The translations under genes and the position numbers were made by a program. Positions 17,803 through 26,324 of a DNA stretch of 64,000 nt are shown piece after piece (the stretch's first letter is position 1; each line of letters opens with the position of its first letter). The notes beneath the pieces are model-generated. The model was given only the letters and a program-made list of their open reading frames with translations. It was not told the origin of the DNA and searched no databases. Origin of the DNA: Nereida sp965655635 (lineage in GTDB: Bacteria > Pseudomonadota > Alphaproteobacteria > Rhodobacterales > Rhodobacteraceae); contig NZ_CBFHHE010000008.1 of the NCBI RefSeq assembly GCF_965655635.1, forward strand, positions 26,244 to 90,243, written 5' to 3'.

Positions 17803-18906
17803 ATGGCGAACCCCTCCCTTTTGATCCTGCCCGGTGACGGCATTGGCCCCGAAGTCATGGCCGAGGTTGAGCGCGTTATCGCGTGGTTCGGCGACAAGCG
17901 CGACCTGTTGTTTGACGTTGAAACCGACCTTGTCGGTGGTGCGGCTTACGATGCTCACGGCACGCCTTTGCACGATGACACGATGGCCAAAGCACATGCC
18001 GCGGACGCCGTTTTGCTCGGTGCCGTTGGTGGCCCTGCCTATGATGATTTGGACTTCTCCGTGAAGCCCGAGCGCGGCCTGCTGCGCCTGCGCAAAGAGA
18101 TGGATCTGTTCTCAAACCTGCGCCCGGCACAGTGTTTTGACGCATTGGCTGACTTCTCAAGCCTGAAGCGTGACATCGTCTCTGGCCTCGACATCATGAT
18201 CGTTCGTGAGCTGACATCAGGTTCATACTTCGGCGAGCCACGGGGCATCTTCGAAGAAGACGGCCAACGCGTGGGCATCAACACCCAGCGCTATACCGAA
18301 GCCGAGATTGACCGCGTTGCGCGCTCTGCGTTTGAGTTGGCTATGCGCCGTAACAAACGCGTTTGCTCTATGGAAAAAGCGAACGTGATGGAAAGCGGCA
18401 TTTTGTGGCGCGAAGTCGTGACCAAAGTGCACGCTGAATACCCCGAAGTTGAGCTAAGCCACATGTACGCAGACAACGGCGCAATGCAGTTGGTCCGCGC
18501 GCCTAAGCAGTTTGACGTGATCCTGACAGACAACCTGTTTGGTGATATTTTGTCTGACTGTGCTGCAATGCTGACTGGCTCGCTTGGCATGCTGCCTTCC
18601 GCATCTCTTGGTGCAATTGGCGAAAACGGTCGCCCCAAAGCGCTCTATGAGCCGGTACACGGTTCCGCACCTGACATCACAGGCCAAAGCAAAGCGAACC
18701 CAATCGCGTGTATTTTGTCCTTCGCGATGGCGCTGCGCTATTCGTTTGACCAAGGCGCCGAGGCTGCTCGCCTTGAAGCAGCGGTTGAAAAAGTGCTTGC
18801 CGATGGTGCGCGTACTGGTGATCTGATGGGCCCAGACGGTGGCACCCCAATCAGCACCAGCCAGATGGGCGACGTTATCTTGGCCGCTTTGGACGCGTCC
18901 CTTTAA
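17803..18906 (+). CDS. leuB: 3-isopropylmalate dehydrogenase
   Basis: Oxidises and decarboxylates 3-isopropylmalate with NAD+, the third leucine step. 367 residues. LLILPGDGIGPEVM opens the protein. RGLLRLRKEM and RELTSGSYFGEPRG are substrate-binding segments. The metal and cofactor sites are in DNLFGDILSDCAAM and EPVHGSAPDITGQSKANP. AAGAAGGAC precedes ATG 17803 at a good distance. Followed by a strong terminator. Confidence 0.98.
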   Translation: MANPSLLILPGDGIGPEVMAEVERVIAWFGDKRDLLFDVETDLVGGAAYDAHGTPLHDDTMAKAHAADAVLLGAVGGPAYDDLDFSVKPERGLLRLRKEMDLFSNLRPAQCFDALADFSSLKRDIVSGLDIMIVRELTSGSYFGEPRGIFEEDGQRVGINTQRYTEAEIDRVARSAFELAMRRNKRVCSMEKANVMESGILWREVVTKVHAEYPEVELSHMYADNGAMQLVRAPKQFDVILTDNLFGDILSDCAAMLTGSLGMLPSASLGAIGENGRPKALYEPVHGSAPDITGQSKANPIACILSFAMALRYSFDQGAEAARLEAAVEKVLADGARTGDLMGPDGGTPISTSQMGDVILAALDASL

Positions 18907-18931
18907 GGGCACGCTTCACAACAATTCACAG

Positions 18932-18972
18932 CGCCCGCCCTGATGCATCTTGTCACAGGGCGGGCGTTTGTT
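18932..18972 (+). terminator. Rho-independent terminator after leuB
   Basis: CGCCCGCCCTG (18932-18942) and CAGGGCGGGCG (18956-18966) form 11 perfect pairs around a 13-base loop, then TTTGTTTT. It overlaps the earliest possible start of the next ORF (18943), arguing for a later start there. Confidence 0.9.
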
Positions 18973-18978
18973 TTAGCC

Positions 18979-19965
18979 ATGACTAAAACCAGTCAGGCCG
19001 CCTTTATGTCCAACAATACATCTGCCGCGCTTTATGCCCTTTTGGGTTTTGCTATTTTCTCGACTCATGATGTGATCGTCAAAGTACTGGGCGTAAGCTA
19101 TCAGCCTTTCCAGATTTTGTTCTTCAGCGGGCTGTTCGGCTTTCCGATGGTCATGATGATGCTTATGCGCGACCAGACCGAATCCAACCTTATTCCGCGT
19201 CACCCGTGGTGGACCGCCCTGCGCACCCTTGCCGCAGTCGCCACAGGTATCAGCGTGTTCTACGCCTTCTCCGTGCTGCCGTTGACCCAGACCTACGCCA
19301 TTATTTTCGCAAGTCCGCTGATCATTACCGTACTGTCCATTCCGATCTTGGGGGAGACTGTCGGCTGGCGGCGCTGGGTTGCGGTTGCGCTGGGCCTAAG
19401 CGGTGTTTTGGTGGTGCTGCGCCCGGGGGGAACCGAGCTGGGGCTTGGCCATGCCGCTGCGTTGATGGGCGCGTTTGGCGGAGCGCTTGCCTCGGTGATC
19501 GTGCGCAAAATTGGTAAGGACGAACGTACGATTGTTTTGATGTTGTACCCCATGATGGCCAACTTTGTGTTGATGGGCGTGGCCCTGCCGTTTGTCTATG
19601 TTCCCATGACCCTTCCTGATTTGGTCGGTACCCTCGCTATGTCTATCCTTGTGAACCTTGCGGGGCTTTGCATGATTGTGGCCTACAAAAAGGGGGACGC
19701 GGCAATCGTCGCGCCGATGCAGTATAGCCAAATCATTTGGGCGACCATTTTTGGCGTGCTGCTCTTTTCGGAATTCCCTGACGCGACGACCCTACTTGGT
19801 GCAGCGATCATCATTGCCAGTGGTTTGATTATTGTGTTCCGCGAGGGTACAAAAGACGCCTCTGAAACGACGCCGGTTCTGCGCACCCGTTCACGGTTTG
19901 AAACAGGTACAGCCGCCCGTCTTAGCCCCACGTTGCGCAAACGCGGGATTATCGATCAGCAATGA
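18979..19965 (+). CDS. EamA/DMT-superfamily transporter
   Basis: Ten-helix drug/metabolite transporter made of two EamA repeats. The first begins YALLGFAIFSTHDVIVKVLG and ends VLRPGG, and the second starts AALMGAFGGALASVIVRKIG. The charged, soluble tail (TRSRFETGTAARLSP) is cytoplasmic. The substrate is unknown. ATG 18979 and ATG 19006 are both possible; the more distal start at 18943 lies within the leuB terminator and is rejected. No convincing ribosome site, so expression may be weak. Convergent with the YdcZ-type gene. Confidence 0.88.
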   Translation: MTKTSQAAFMSNNTSAALYALLGFAIFSTHDVIVKVLGVSYQPFQILFFSGLFGFPMVMMMLMRDQTESNLIPRHPWWTALRTLAAVATGISVFYAFSVLPLTQTYAIIFASPLIITVLSIPILGETVGWRRWVAVALGLSGVLVVLRPGGTELGLGHAAALMGAFGGALASVIVRKIGKDERTIVLMLYPMMANFVLMGVALPFVYVPMTLPDLVGTLAMSILVNLAGLCMIVAYKKGDAAIVAPMQYSQIIWATIFGVLLFSEFPDATTLLGAAIIIASGLIIVFREGTKDASETTPVLRTRSRFETGTAARLSPTLRKRGIIDQQ

Positions 19966-20003
19966 TTTCTGTTTGAAAGGCCGGTCGCAACAGGCCCAAT
20001 GAT

Positions 20004-20456
20004 CTAGCGATAGATCAGCACGGCGCCTACAGTCAAAAAGCCAAGCCCGACAAACTGTGATAGGCCGAGATAGCTGGGGGCGACCCCAAACATGCCGATC
20101 CGCGCAATCACAACTGCGCCGATCATCTGTCCGATGATTGCCGAGATCACCACGAAGAACACACCAATTTGCGGCACTGCCCATGTGAAGGCCCACACAA
20201 AGCATACGCCCAACAAACCACCGCTTAACAGATAAAGTGGCTGCACTTTGATTGCGGCAAGGCTGCCTTGTGCGCCGCCCGCAAACCACAAGATGATCAG
20301 CGCGACCAAGCCAACAGCAAATGAAATGGCTGAGCCAAGAACAAAGCTGCCGATGTTTTGTGACAGTTTGGCGTTAAGCGGCCCTTGAAGGGCAACCATC
20401 ACACCGACCACAAGCATTAGGCCGATGATCAAGAAAAAGCTCAGATCTTTGTCCAT
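20004..20456 (-). CDS. YdcZ-type (DUF606) DMT transporter
   Basis: A 150-residue protein with five hydrophobic helices, the size of the half-length DMT_YdcZ (DUF606) family, whose members probably dimerise. ALQGPLNAKLSQNIGSFVLGSAISF is the typical first repeat (GPxNAxL). Substrate unknown. Stands alone, 70 bases upstream of the tungstate operon end. Confidence 0.85.
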   Translation of the reverse strand: MDKDLSFFLIIGLMLVVGVMVALQGPLNAKLSQNIGSFVLGSAISFAVGLVALIILWFAGGAQGSLAAIKVQPLYLLSGGLLGVCFVWAFTWAVPQIGVFFVVISAIIGQMIGAVVIARIGMFGVAPSYLGLSQFVGLGFLTVGAVLIYR

Positions 20457-20528
20457 TTGGATGTCCCTTGTAAAACGTCCGTCAAACTCCGCCGTGATAA
20501 ATCACCATCGCGCGGCAAATGACAGCCC

Positions 20529-21350
20529 TTAACGTGGTGTTGCGTTTGGATAGAAAAGCTGGGTGCCGGCGACGGTGAACGCGGCGATGGCGCTCTGTCC
20601 TTCATCTTGGGTTAACCAGGCAGCAAAGCGTTGGGCCTCGGCCACTTTGACGTGAGGGTGGCGCGCGGGGTTTACCACGATCACGCCGTATTGGTTGAAC
20701 ATCGCCGGATCGCCCTCAACCAGTACGTCGTGGTTTGCTTTGTTGCCGAAGGCCAGCCACGTGGCGCGGTCGCTTAGCACATACGCCCCCATGGCGATGC
20801 CGGTGTTCAGGGTCGCGCCCATGCCGCTGCCCGTTTCGCGGTACCACGTGCCTGAGGCATCTGTTGGGTCAAGCGCGCCCCACATCCGCATCTCGGCTTT
20901 GTGGGTGCCGCTGTCATCACCGCGGCTGGCAAAGGGTACTTTTTGGGCGGCGATACGGGCCAGCGCCCCAGCCGCGCTGCGTGTTCCGCGAATGCCCGCA
21001 GGATCGTCTTTTGGGCCGATCAGCACGAAGTCGTTATACATCACATCGCGGCGCGGCAGGCCGTAGCCCGCATCCACAAAGGCCTGCTCTGCAGCTTTGG
21101 CATGCACCAGCAAAACATCTCCGTCGCCGTTTTGGGCATTGCGCAACGCCTGTCCTGTGCCAACTGCCACAACGCGGACTTCAATGCCGGTTGCGGCCTC
21201 AAACACAGGTAAAATCGCATCAAACAGCCCAGAGTTTTGGGTAGATGTGGTGGATTGTACCACGATGAATTGCTCAGCTTTTGCCCCCGTTGGCATCACC
21301 GGCACAGACAGTACCAACGCAAAAATCAGACCCGCGCATTTAGTCCACAT
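20529..21350 (-). CDS. tupA: Tungstate ABC transporter, periplasmic binding protein
   Basis: High-affinity tungstate binder. A signal peptide (MWTKCAGLIFALVLSVPVMP, ending near AKA) is followed by FIVVQSTTSTQNSGLFDAIL, the TTTS-type oxyanion-binding motif of TupA. SRGDDSGTHKAEMRMW and YRETGSGMGATLN continue the ligand pocket, and these distinguish TupA from ModA. ATG 21350 is chosen over 21362 because GGAGAG lies close upstream. It overlaps the tupC stop by 11 bases, and gene order is tupB-tupC-tupA. Confidence 0.93.
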   Translation of the reverse strand: MWTKCAGLIFALVLSVPVMPTGAKAEQFIVVQSTTSTQNSGLFDAILPVFEAATGIEVRVVAVGTGQALRNAQNGDGDVLLVHAKAAEQAFVDAGYGLPRRDVMYNDFVLIGPKDDPAGIRGTRSAAGALARIAAQKVPFASRGDDSGTHKAEMRMWGALDPTDASGTWYRETGSGMGATLNTGIAMGAYVLSDRATWLAFGNKANHDVLVEGDPAMFNQYGVIVVNPARHPHVKVAEAQRFAAWLTQDEGQSAIAAFTVAGTQLFYPNATPR

Positions 21351-22092
21351 AAAGCTCTCCACCCAGCCACGCTTTCATGGGGCGTGATTGTGGTTCGGTC
21401 AAAAGGCGCGCGGCGGGACCGGCCTCGGCAAGGCGGCCGCTTTGTAAAAACGCCACATCTTGAGCAAGGCGTTTGGCCTGTCCTTGGTCGTGGGTGACCA
21501 TCACCACCGTGGTGCCTTGGGCCTGGACATCTTGCACCAATGTTTCGACGGCGCGCGTGGCTGATGGATCAAGGTTGGCCGTCGGCTCATCAAGCATCAG
21601 CATGCGCGGCGCACCAATGGTGGCACGCACAATCGCCAGCTTTTGTTGCTCACCACCGGACAAAAGCCGTGCGGGGCGTGTTGCCATATCCTGAAGGCCC
21701 GCCTTGGTCAGCAGCGCCTCTACTTGGGCGGCGCGCGCGTTGCGGGGCACACCCTTTACCTTCAGCGCAAATCGTAAGTTGCCCGCAACAGAGCGGCGCA
21801 TCATCACGGGGCGCTGAAACACCATCGCTTGGGCCGCGCGGGCAGGGGCATCAAGGGTGCGCCCGTTCCAGATGACATCGCCAGATGTCGGCGCGATCAA
21901 CCCGTGGATCAAACGCAGCAACAGGCTTTTGCCCGCACCGTTGGGCCCCAAAATTGTGGTGATGCGCCCCTCGCGCAGACGAAGCGAAACGTCATCCACA
22001 AAGCGCGTGCCATCGGCGCGGTAGGTTAGCCCGCGTGTCTCAAGAAGGGTGCCGCCGAAATCAGCGCGGATGATATTTGCGGGCTCACGCAT
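21340..22092 (-). CDS. tupC: Tungstate ABC transporter, ATP-binding protein
   Basis: ATPase of the tungstate importer, 250 residues. Walker A is GPNGAGKSLLLR (about residue 50), the signature is LSGGEQQKLAIVRA, Walker B is RMLMLDEPTANLD, and the H-loop is VMVTHDQ. No C-terminal regulatory TOBE domain, unlike ModC. Overlaps tupB by eight bases and tupA by eleven, so the three are one transcript. Confidence 0.94.
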   Translation of the reverse strand: MREPANIIRADFGGTLLETRGLTYRADGTRFVDDVSLRLREGRITTILGPNGAGKSLLLRLIHGLIAPTSGDVIWNGRTLDAPARAAQAMVFQRPVMMRRSVAGNLRFALKVKGVPRNARAAQVEALLTKAGLQDMATRPARLLSGGEQQKLAIVRATIGAPRMLMLDEPTANLDPSATRAVETLVQDVQAQGTTVVMVTHDQGQAKRLAQDVAFLQSGRLAEAGPAARLLTEPQSRPMKAWLGGELYVD

Positions 22093-22792
22093 AAGCAGCC
22101 CTCACAGAGGCAGAGCGCAATGTCATCACGGCCGCATTCACCAGAAGTGCGATCAGCAACAGCACAATCCCAAGGGCCAGCGCCAGCTCAAGATTGCCCT
22201 TGCTGGTTTCAAGCGCGATCGAGGTGGTCATGACACGGGTGACGTGGTTGATGTTCCCACCCACAATCATGACCGCGCCTACTTCGGCCACGGCACGGCC
22301 AAAACCCGCAAGCGCCACAGGCACCAACGCCAGCCGCGCATCCCACATCAGCGCTCCAATCTGTGCCAGCCGTCCAACGCCCATAGAACGGAACTGCTCG
22401 CGGTATTCGCTGTGCATATCCGATGTCACTTGCACCGTTAGGGCCGCAACAATCGGCGTGATCAGAATGGTCTGCGCAATAATCATGGCGGCAGGCGTGT
22501 AAAGCAGGCCCAGCACCCCAAGCGGCCCACTTGCTGACAACAGCAGATACACCACCAAACCCACCACCACAGGCGGCAGGCCCATCAACGCGTTCAGAAA
22601 GATGATAACGCCGCCGCGTCCGGCAAACTGTGTGCCGCCCACAACCGCGCCCAACGGCAGGCCAATCACACAGGCAATTGCAGTCGCACTTAGGGTGACA
22701 TAAAGTGACAGCCCCACAACACCGCGCAGCACCGGATCCCCTTGGGCGATCAGAGCAAAGGCGCGCAGCAGTATGTCGGCAAATGTTTCCAT
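22085..22792 (-). CDS. tupB: Tungstate ABC transporter, permease
   Basis: Inner-membrane channel of the tungstate importer, 235 residues with about five helices. The EAA-loop segment that contacts the ATPase is YREQFRSMGVGRLAQIGALM, followed by GFGRAVAEVGAVMIVGGNI, characteristic of TupB and close relatives. First gene of tupBCA. Its start is only 70 bases from the divergent amidohydrolase start, so both promoters lie in that gap. I see no molybdate/tungstate riboswitch there. Confidence 0.93.
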   Translation of the reverse strand: METFADILLRAFALIAQGDPVLRGVVGLSLYVTLSATAIACVIGLPLGAVVGGTQFAGRGGVIIFLNALMGLPPVVVGLVVYLLLSASGPLGVLGLLYTPAAMIIAQTILITPIVAALTVQVTSDMHSEYREQFRSMGVGRLAQIGALMWDARLALVPVALAGFGRAVAEVGAVMIVGGNINHVTRVMTTSIALETSKGNLELALALGIVLLLIALLVNAAVMTLRSASVRAAYA

Positions 22793-22862
22793 CCCTTGTC
22801 TCTACCAAACCTGCTGGGCTACTCCAAAGCTAAGAAACGCCATAAATCCGATAGGAGCCGAC

Positions 22863-23729
22863 ATGCTGCCCGCTGCCTTGCCCCCGATTGACACACCCAC
22901 GTCGCCCATTGGAAACGTGCCGCGTGGGGCGTGTGATGCGCATATTCATATGGTGGGCGATGATATGCCGTTGTGGGATGGCCGTGTTGAGGACCCGGCC
23001 GCCGGCAGCCTTTATGAGTATGTCACGCGCTACCGCCATCATATGGACGTGCTGGGCATGGAGCGCTGCGTGATCGTGCACTCGATCCTCTACGGGGCGA
23101 ATAACGATGTGACGAAAGCCGCTGTTTCGGCGATGGGCGATGCTGCGCGGGGGATCGGGCTTGTCACGGATGAGGCGACCGAGGCGGATCTGGATGATCT
23201 GCGTGATGCGGGCATTGTGGGCGTGCGTCTGAACTATGTGCACGGTGGTGTATTGTCGTGGGACGGCGTGAAGCGGATTGCGCCGATGCTTGCGGCGCGC
23301 GGGATGCATGTGCAGATGCTGATGAACACTCACAAACACATGCAAGAACTTGCGGATGATGTGCGTGCCATGCCGGTGCCCGTATGTTTTGACCACATCG
23401 GTTGGCCTGATCTAAGCCTTGGCACCCAGCAAGAAGGCTTTGAGACATTGCGCCAATTGGTGTCCGATGGGGCTTGTCACGTAAAGCTAAGCGCCCCTTA
23501 CAGGCTGTGCGATGCGCCGTATGAAGCTGCCAGCAGCTTTATCGAAACACTGGCGCGCGCCAATCCTGACGCCTGCGTTTGGGGCAGCGATTGGCCCCAT
23601 ATTATGCTGGCGGATGCGAAACTGCCGGATGCGGGGGTCTTGCTGAACCACTTCATGGGGATCGTCACCGATGAGGACACCCGCCGCCGCATTCTGGTCG
23701 ATACACCTGCGCGGCTTTACGGCTTTTGA
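22863..23729 (+). CDS. Amidohydrolase family 2 protein (lactonase-like)
   Basis: A 288-residue TIM-barrel hydrolase. CDAHIHMVGDDMP gives the HxH metal or substrate motif near the N terminus, VCFDHIGWPDLS a second His, and VWGSDWPHIM the conserved acidic/His segment. The family includes 2-pyrone-4,6-dicarboxylate lactonase, 4-sulfomuconolactone hydrolase and L-rhamnono/galactaro-lactone hydrolases, so a lactone of an aromatic or sugar acid is plausible; the substrate cannot be decided. ATG 22863 with AGGAG six bases upstream is preferred to the frame start at 22773. The 3' end overlaps the convergent FrhB-like gene by 13 bases. Confidence 0.85.
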   Translation: MLPAALPPIDTPTSPIGNVPRGACDAHIHMVGDDMPLWDGRVEDPAAGSLYEYVTRYRHHMDVLGMERCVIVHSILYGANNDVTKAAVSAMGDAARGIGLVTDEATEADLDDLRDAGIVGVRLNYVHGGVLSWDGVKRIAPMLAARGMHVQMLMNTHKHMQELADDVRAMPVPVCFDHIGWPDLSLGTQQEGFETLRQLVSDGACHVKLSAPYRLCDAPYEAASSFIETLARANPDACVWGSDWPHIMLADAKLPDAGVLLNHFMGIVTDEDTRRRILVDTPARLYGF

Positions 23730-24925
23730 CGTTCGCCCTCTTGGGGGGTCACATCATAGGGCGCAGCAAGGTCCCAGACATGATCGGGGATCATATTCTT
23801 CATCTTTGCAGGCTCTTCGCGGCGCAGGTGCAACACGGCTTCAACTGCTTTCATCTCAAGCCTTGCGCGGGCAAATTCGATGCCGCGCGGTCCGATGCGG
23901 GGCATGAGCCAGCCTACAATTGGGCGCAACCAATTTGGCATTTTGCGCAGGGGAAGCCCGCCCGCCGCGCGCGCAGTGTTGTCACGAAAACCGGCCACCG
24001 CACCGGCGCGTTTGCCCTTACCGGCGGGGGCTGAAAGTTTGACCTCTGGGCGGATGGCCTCAAGGGCGCGGGCGCCGCGGTCATTGCGCACGATCACCCA
24101 TTGCTCACCGGTGCCGCCCATGTAGCCCACGGTAATATCAGCCAGCGTGTTGGTGTAATCCACGCAGGTGCGACAGGTCAGTGGAAAGAAGTCAGGCGAT
24201 AAATCAGACAGCGGCAACTGCAGGAACGGGATGGTCTGCGAGCGGCCATCGTCAAAGCGCAGCTCAACGTGATAATCAGCGCGAAACTCAAGATATGTGA
24301 TTGTCTCGGGTTTGTCGGACAGGCGCGCCAAAAAGTCATGGAAATTGGCGGTGGTGGTGTTGTCGGAACACGGTGTTCCGATGACTGTGATGGACTCAAA
24401 TCCAAGCTGCTCTTCGATGCGGCGCAGGGCATACACCTGACAGGGGATGCCGATCATCGCCAGCCGTTTAAGGCCCATTTCGGCGGCGGGTTCCAGCATG
24501 GCCAGCAGCGGTGCGTAACCCATTCGCATCCCGCGGGCTTGGGCCATATCGGCGGCCTCAGTAATGATCGCGGGAACGGGTTTCCACGGATCATCAGCGT
24601 CCGGCACCATACAAATCACGCCGTCCACACTGCCGTCTTCCAGCATCTTTTCAGCGAGCCGCGTGGTCAGCCCCGTCCATTGCGCCCCCTCGCGCGCGGG
24701 GGTTAAAGCGGCGCGGTACATGGCCTGGAACGGACCAAAGAAAACCTCGTCCCCCGTTGCGCGCCGTGTGCGCCCTTGTACGACGGTTTCCATCGCGGGG
24801 TAGTCTGGTTTGATGAACTGGCACGCGGTGCCGCAGGACTTGGCGATCCCCATGCGCGAGACGCCGCAATCTGTGCAAAGGCCACGGGATTCAGCAGGGC
24901 CGGCGGAGGGGGTCAGGACTGTCAT
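23717..24925 (-). CDS. FrhB/BciB-like Fe-S flavoprotein (coenzyme F420 hydrogenase beta-subunit family)
   Basis: A 402-residue predicted iron-sulfur flavoprotein. The N terminus has LCTDCGVSRMGIAKSCGTACQF. The middle holds IGIPCQVYALRRIEEQLGF and IGTPCSDNTTTANFHDFL, and FPLTCRTCVDYTNTLADITVGYMG supplies the C-terminal Cys cluster site, all standard in the FrhB_N and FrhB_C domains. Family members include F420 hydrogenase beta subunits, ferredoxin-dependent 8-vinyl chlorophyllide reductase (BciB) and 7-hydroxymethyl chlorophyll reductase. No photosynthesis gene lies in this window, so the electron donor and substrate remain open. Divergent from the MFS gene at 25038. Confidence 0.8.
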   Translation of the reverse strand: MTVLTPSAGPAESRGLCTDCGVSRMGIAKSCGTACQFIKPDYPAMETVVQGRTRRATGDEVFFGPFQAMYRAALTPAREGAQWTGLTTRLAEKMLEDGSVDGVICMVPDADDPWKPVPAIITEAADMAQARGMRMGYAPLLAMLEPAAEMGLKRLAMIGIPCQVYALRRIEEQLGFESITVIGTPCSDNTTTANFHDFLARLSDKPETITYLEFRADYHVELRFDDGRSQTIPFLQLPLSDLSPDFFPLTCRTCVDYTNTLADITVGYMGGTGEQWVIVRNDRGARALEAIRPEVKLSAPAGKGKRAGAVAGFRDNTARAAGGLPLRKMPNWLRPIVGWLMPRIGPRGIEFARARLEMKAVEAVLHLRREEPAKMKNMIPDHVWDLAAPYDVTPQEGERQKP

Positions 24926-25037
24926 GGTGTGATTTATGGCATAGGCGCGCTGCGCCGCAAAGTTGATTGCAGACTTGCGCGGCTGCCCGTTGCATGGCAG
25001 CGGTACGCCCTAGGACAATTTGAACCCGAGCACCCCC

Positions 25038-26201
25038 ATGAAAGCTGGCATCGCCGCATTGATTTTTGCTTATGTGTTGTCGCAATTCTACCGCGCGTTT
25101 TTGGCGGTTTTGACAGGTGTTCTAGGTCGCGATATTGGCGCCACGCCTGATGATCTGGCGGCGGCTTCGGGCCTGTGGTTTTTGACATTTGCGGTCATGC
25201 AAATCCCCGTGGGCTGGGCGCTTGATACAATCGGGCCGCGCAAAACAGCGCCCGCATTGTTGATGATTGGCGCGCTTGGGGCGGTGGTTTTTGCGATGGC
25301 CACCACTGTGCTGCACATCAAATTGGCGATGGTTTTGATTGGCATCGGATGTTCAGCGGTGTTGATGGCGGGGTATTTCATCTTTGCCAAAATCTATGCA
25401 CCGGCTGTGTTTGCCACCCTTGCGGGTGTGATGATCGGGATTGGGAGTTTGGGTAATTTGCTATCTGCCGCACCCACTGCTTGGGCGGTTGAGGCCTTTG
25501 GCTGGCGCGCCACGTTGATGGGGCTTGCGGCACTTACGGCAGCCACGGCTGTGGTGATGTTTGCCCTGATCCGCGATCCTGCGCGTGAAGTGGACGCGCC
25601 CAAAGACGGCTCTGTTCTTACGCTGTTGCGGATGCCCGCGCTGTGGTTAATTTTCCCGTTGATGTTTGTGAATTATGCCGCCGCCGCAGGGATTAGGGGG
25701 CTTTGGATTGGGCCGTATTTCGATGATCTGCACGGCGCGCTTCCGGCGTTTATTGGCACAGCGGGTCTTGTGATGGGGCTTGCCATGGTTGCGGGCACAT
25801 TCCTTTATGCGCCGGCAGACCGCATTTTTGGCACGCGCAAATGGGTCATCATTATTGGCAACAGCATCGGTGTGCTGTGTCTGGCGTTTCTGGCGATTAA
25901 TCCGGTGCCACAAGTTTGGACTGCGGTGATCTTGCTTGCGGTGATTGGCATGGCGGGGTCCGGATTTCCGGTGATTACCGCCCACGCGCGCAGCTTTTTC
26001 CCGTCCCATCTGACGGGGCGCGGTGTGACGTTGTTGAACTTGTTCGGGATTGGCGGCGTTGGCATTTTTCAGATGCTCACAGGGCGCATCTACGACAGTT
26101 TTGGCGCGCAGGGTGCATATCCAGTAATCTTTGGTTTGTTCGCTGTGACCATTACCATCGGTTTGGTGATTTACGCTTTTTCTGAAGACCGCACGGACTA
26201 G
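25038..26201 (+). CDS. MFS transporter
   Basis: A 387-residue, 12-helix major facilitator. AALIFAYVLSQFYRAFLAVL opens the first helix. The conserved loop 2-3 motif appears as GWALDTIGPRKTAP, and the domain linker is hydrophilic near residue 190. ATG 25038 is preferred to TTG 25020, though the ribosome site is poor. Substrate unknown; no helpful neighbour, as the FrhB-like gene is divergent. Confidence 0.88.
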   Translation: MKAGIAALIFAYVLSQFYRAFLAVLTGVLGRDIGATPDDLAAASGLWFLTFAVMQIPVGWALDTIGPRKTAPALLMIGALGAVVFAMATTVLHIKLAMVLIGIGCSAVLMAGYFIFAKIYAPAVFATLAGVMIGIGSLGNLLSAAPTAWAVEAFGWRATLMGLAALTAATAVVMFALIRDPAREVDAPKDGSVLTLLRMPALWLIFPLMFVNYAAAAGIRGLWIGPYFDDLHGALPAFIGTAGLVMGLAMVAGTFLYAPADRIFGTRKWVIIIGNSIGVLCLAFLAINPVPQVWTAVILLAVIGMAGSGFPVITAHARSFFPSHLTGRGVTLLNLFGIGGVGIFQMLTGRIYDSFGAQGAYPVIFGLFAVTITIGLVIYAFSEDRTD

Positions 26202-26266
26202 GCCGGAACAGTGCGCGCACTGCATAGCGTCTTTGGTCACAAAGGGCCGTATGTGAGGAGGGGGGT

Positions 26267-26302
26267 ATGCATCGCGCAGCGCCCCTGTTACATCGCGCCT
26301 AA
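26267..26302 (+). CDS. Possible 11-residue leader peptide upstream of sulP
   Basis: A near-perfect ribosome site (GAGGAGGGGGGT) sits directly before ATG and the tiny ORF MHRAAPLLHRA-stop, 22 bases ahead of the sulP ATG. The sulP gene itself has only a modest site (GAGG). The arrangement suits a translated leader that controls the transporter, but chance is not excluded. Confidence 0.35.
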   Translation: MHRAAPLLHRA

Positions 26303-26324
26303 CCCCGACTGAGGACACATAAAG

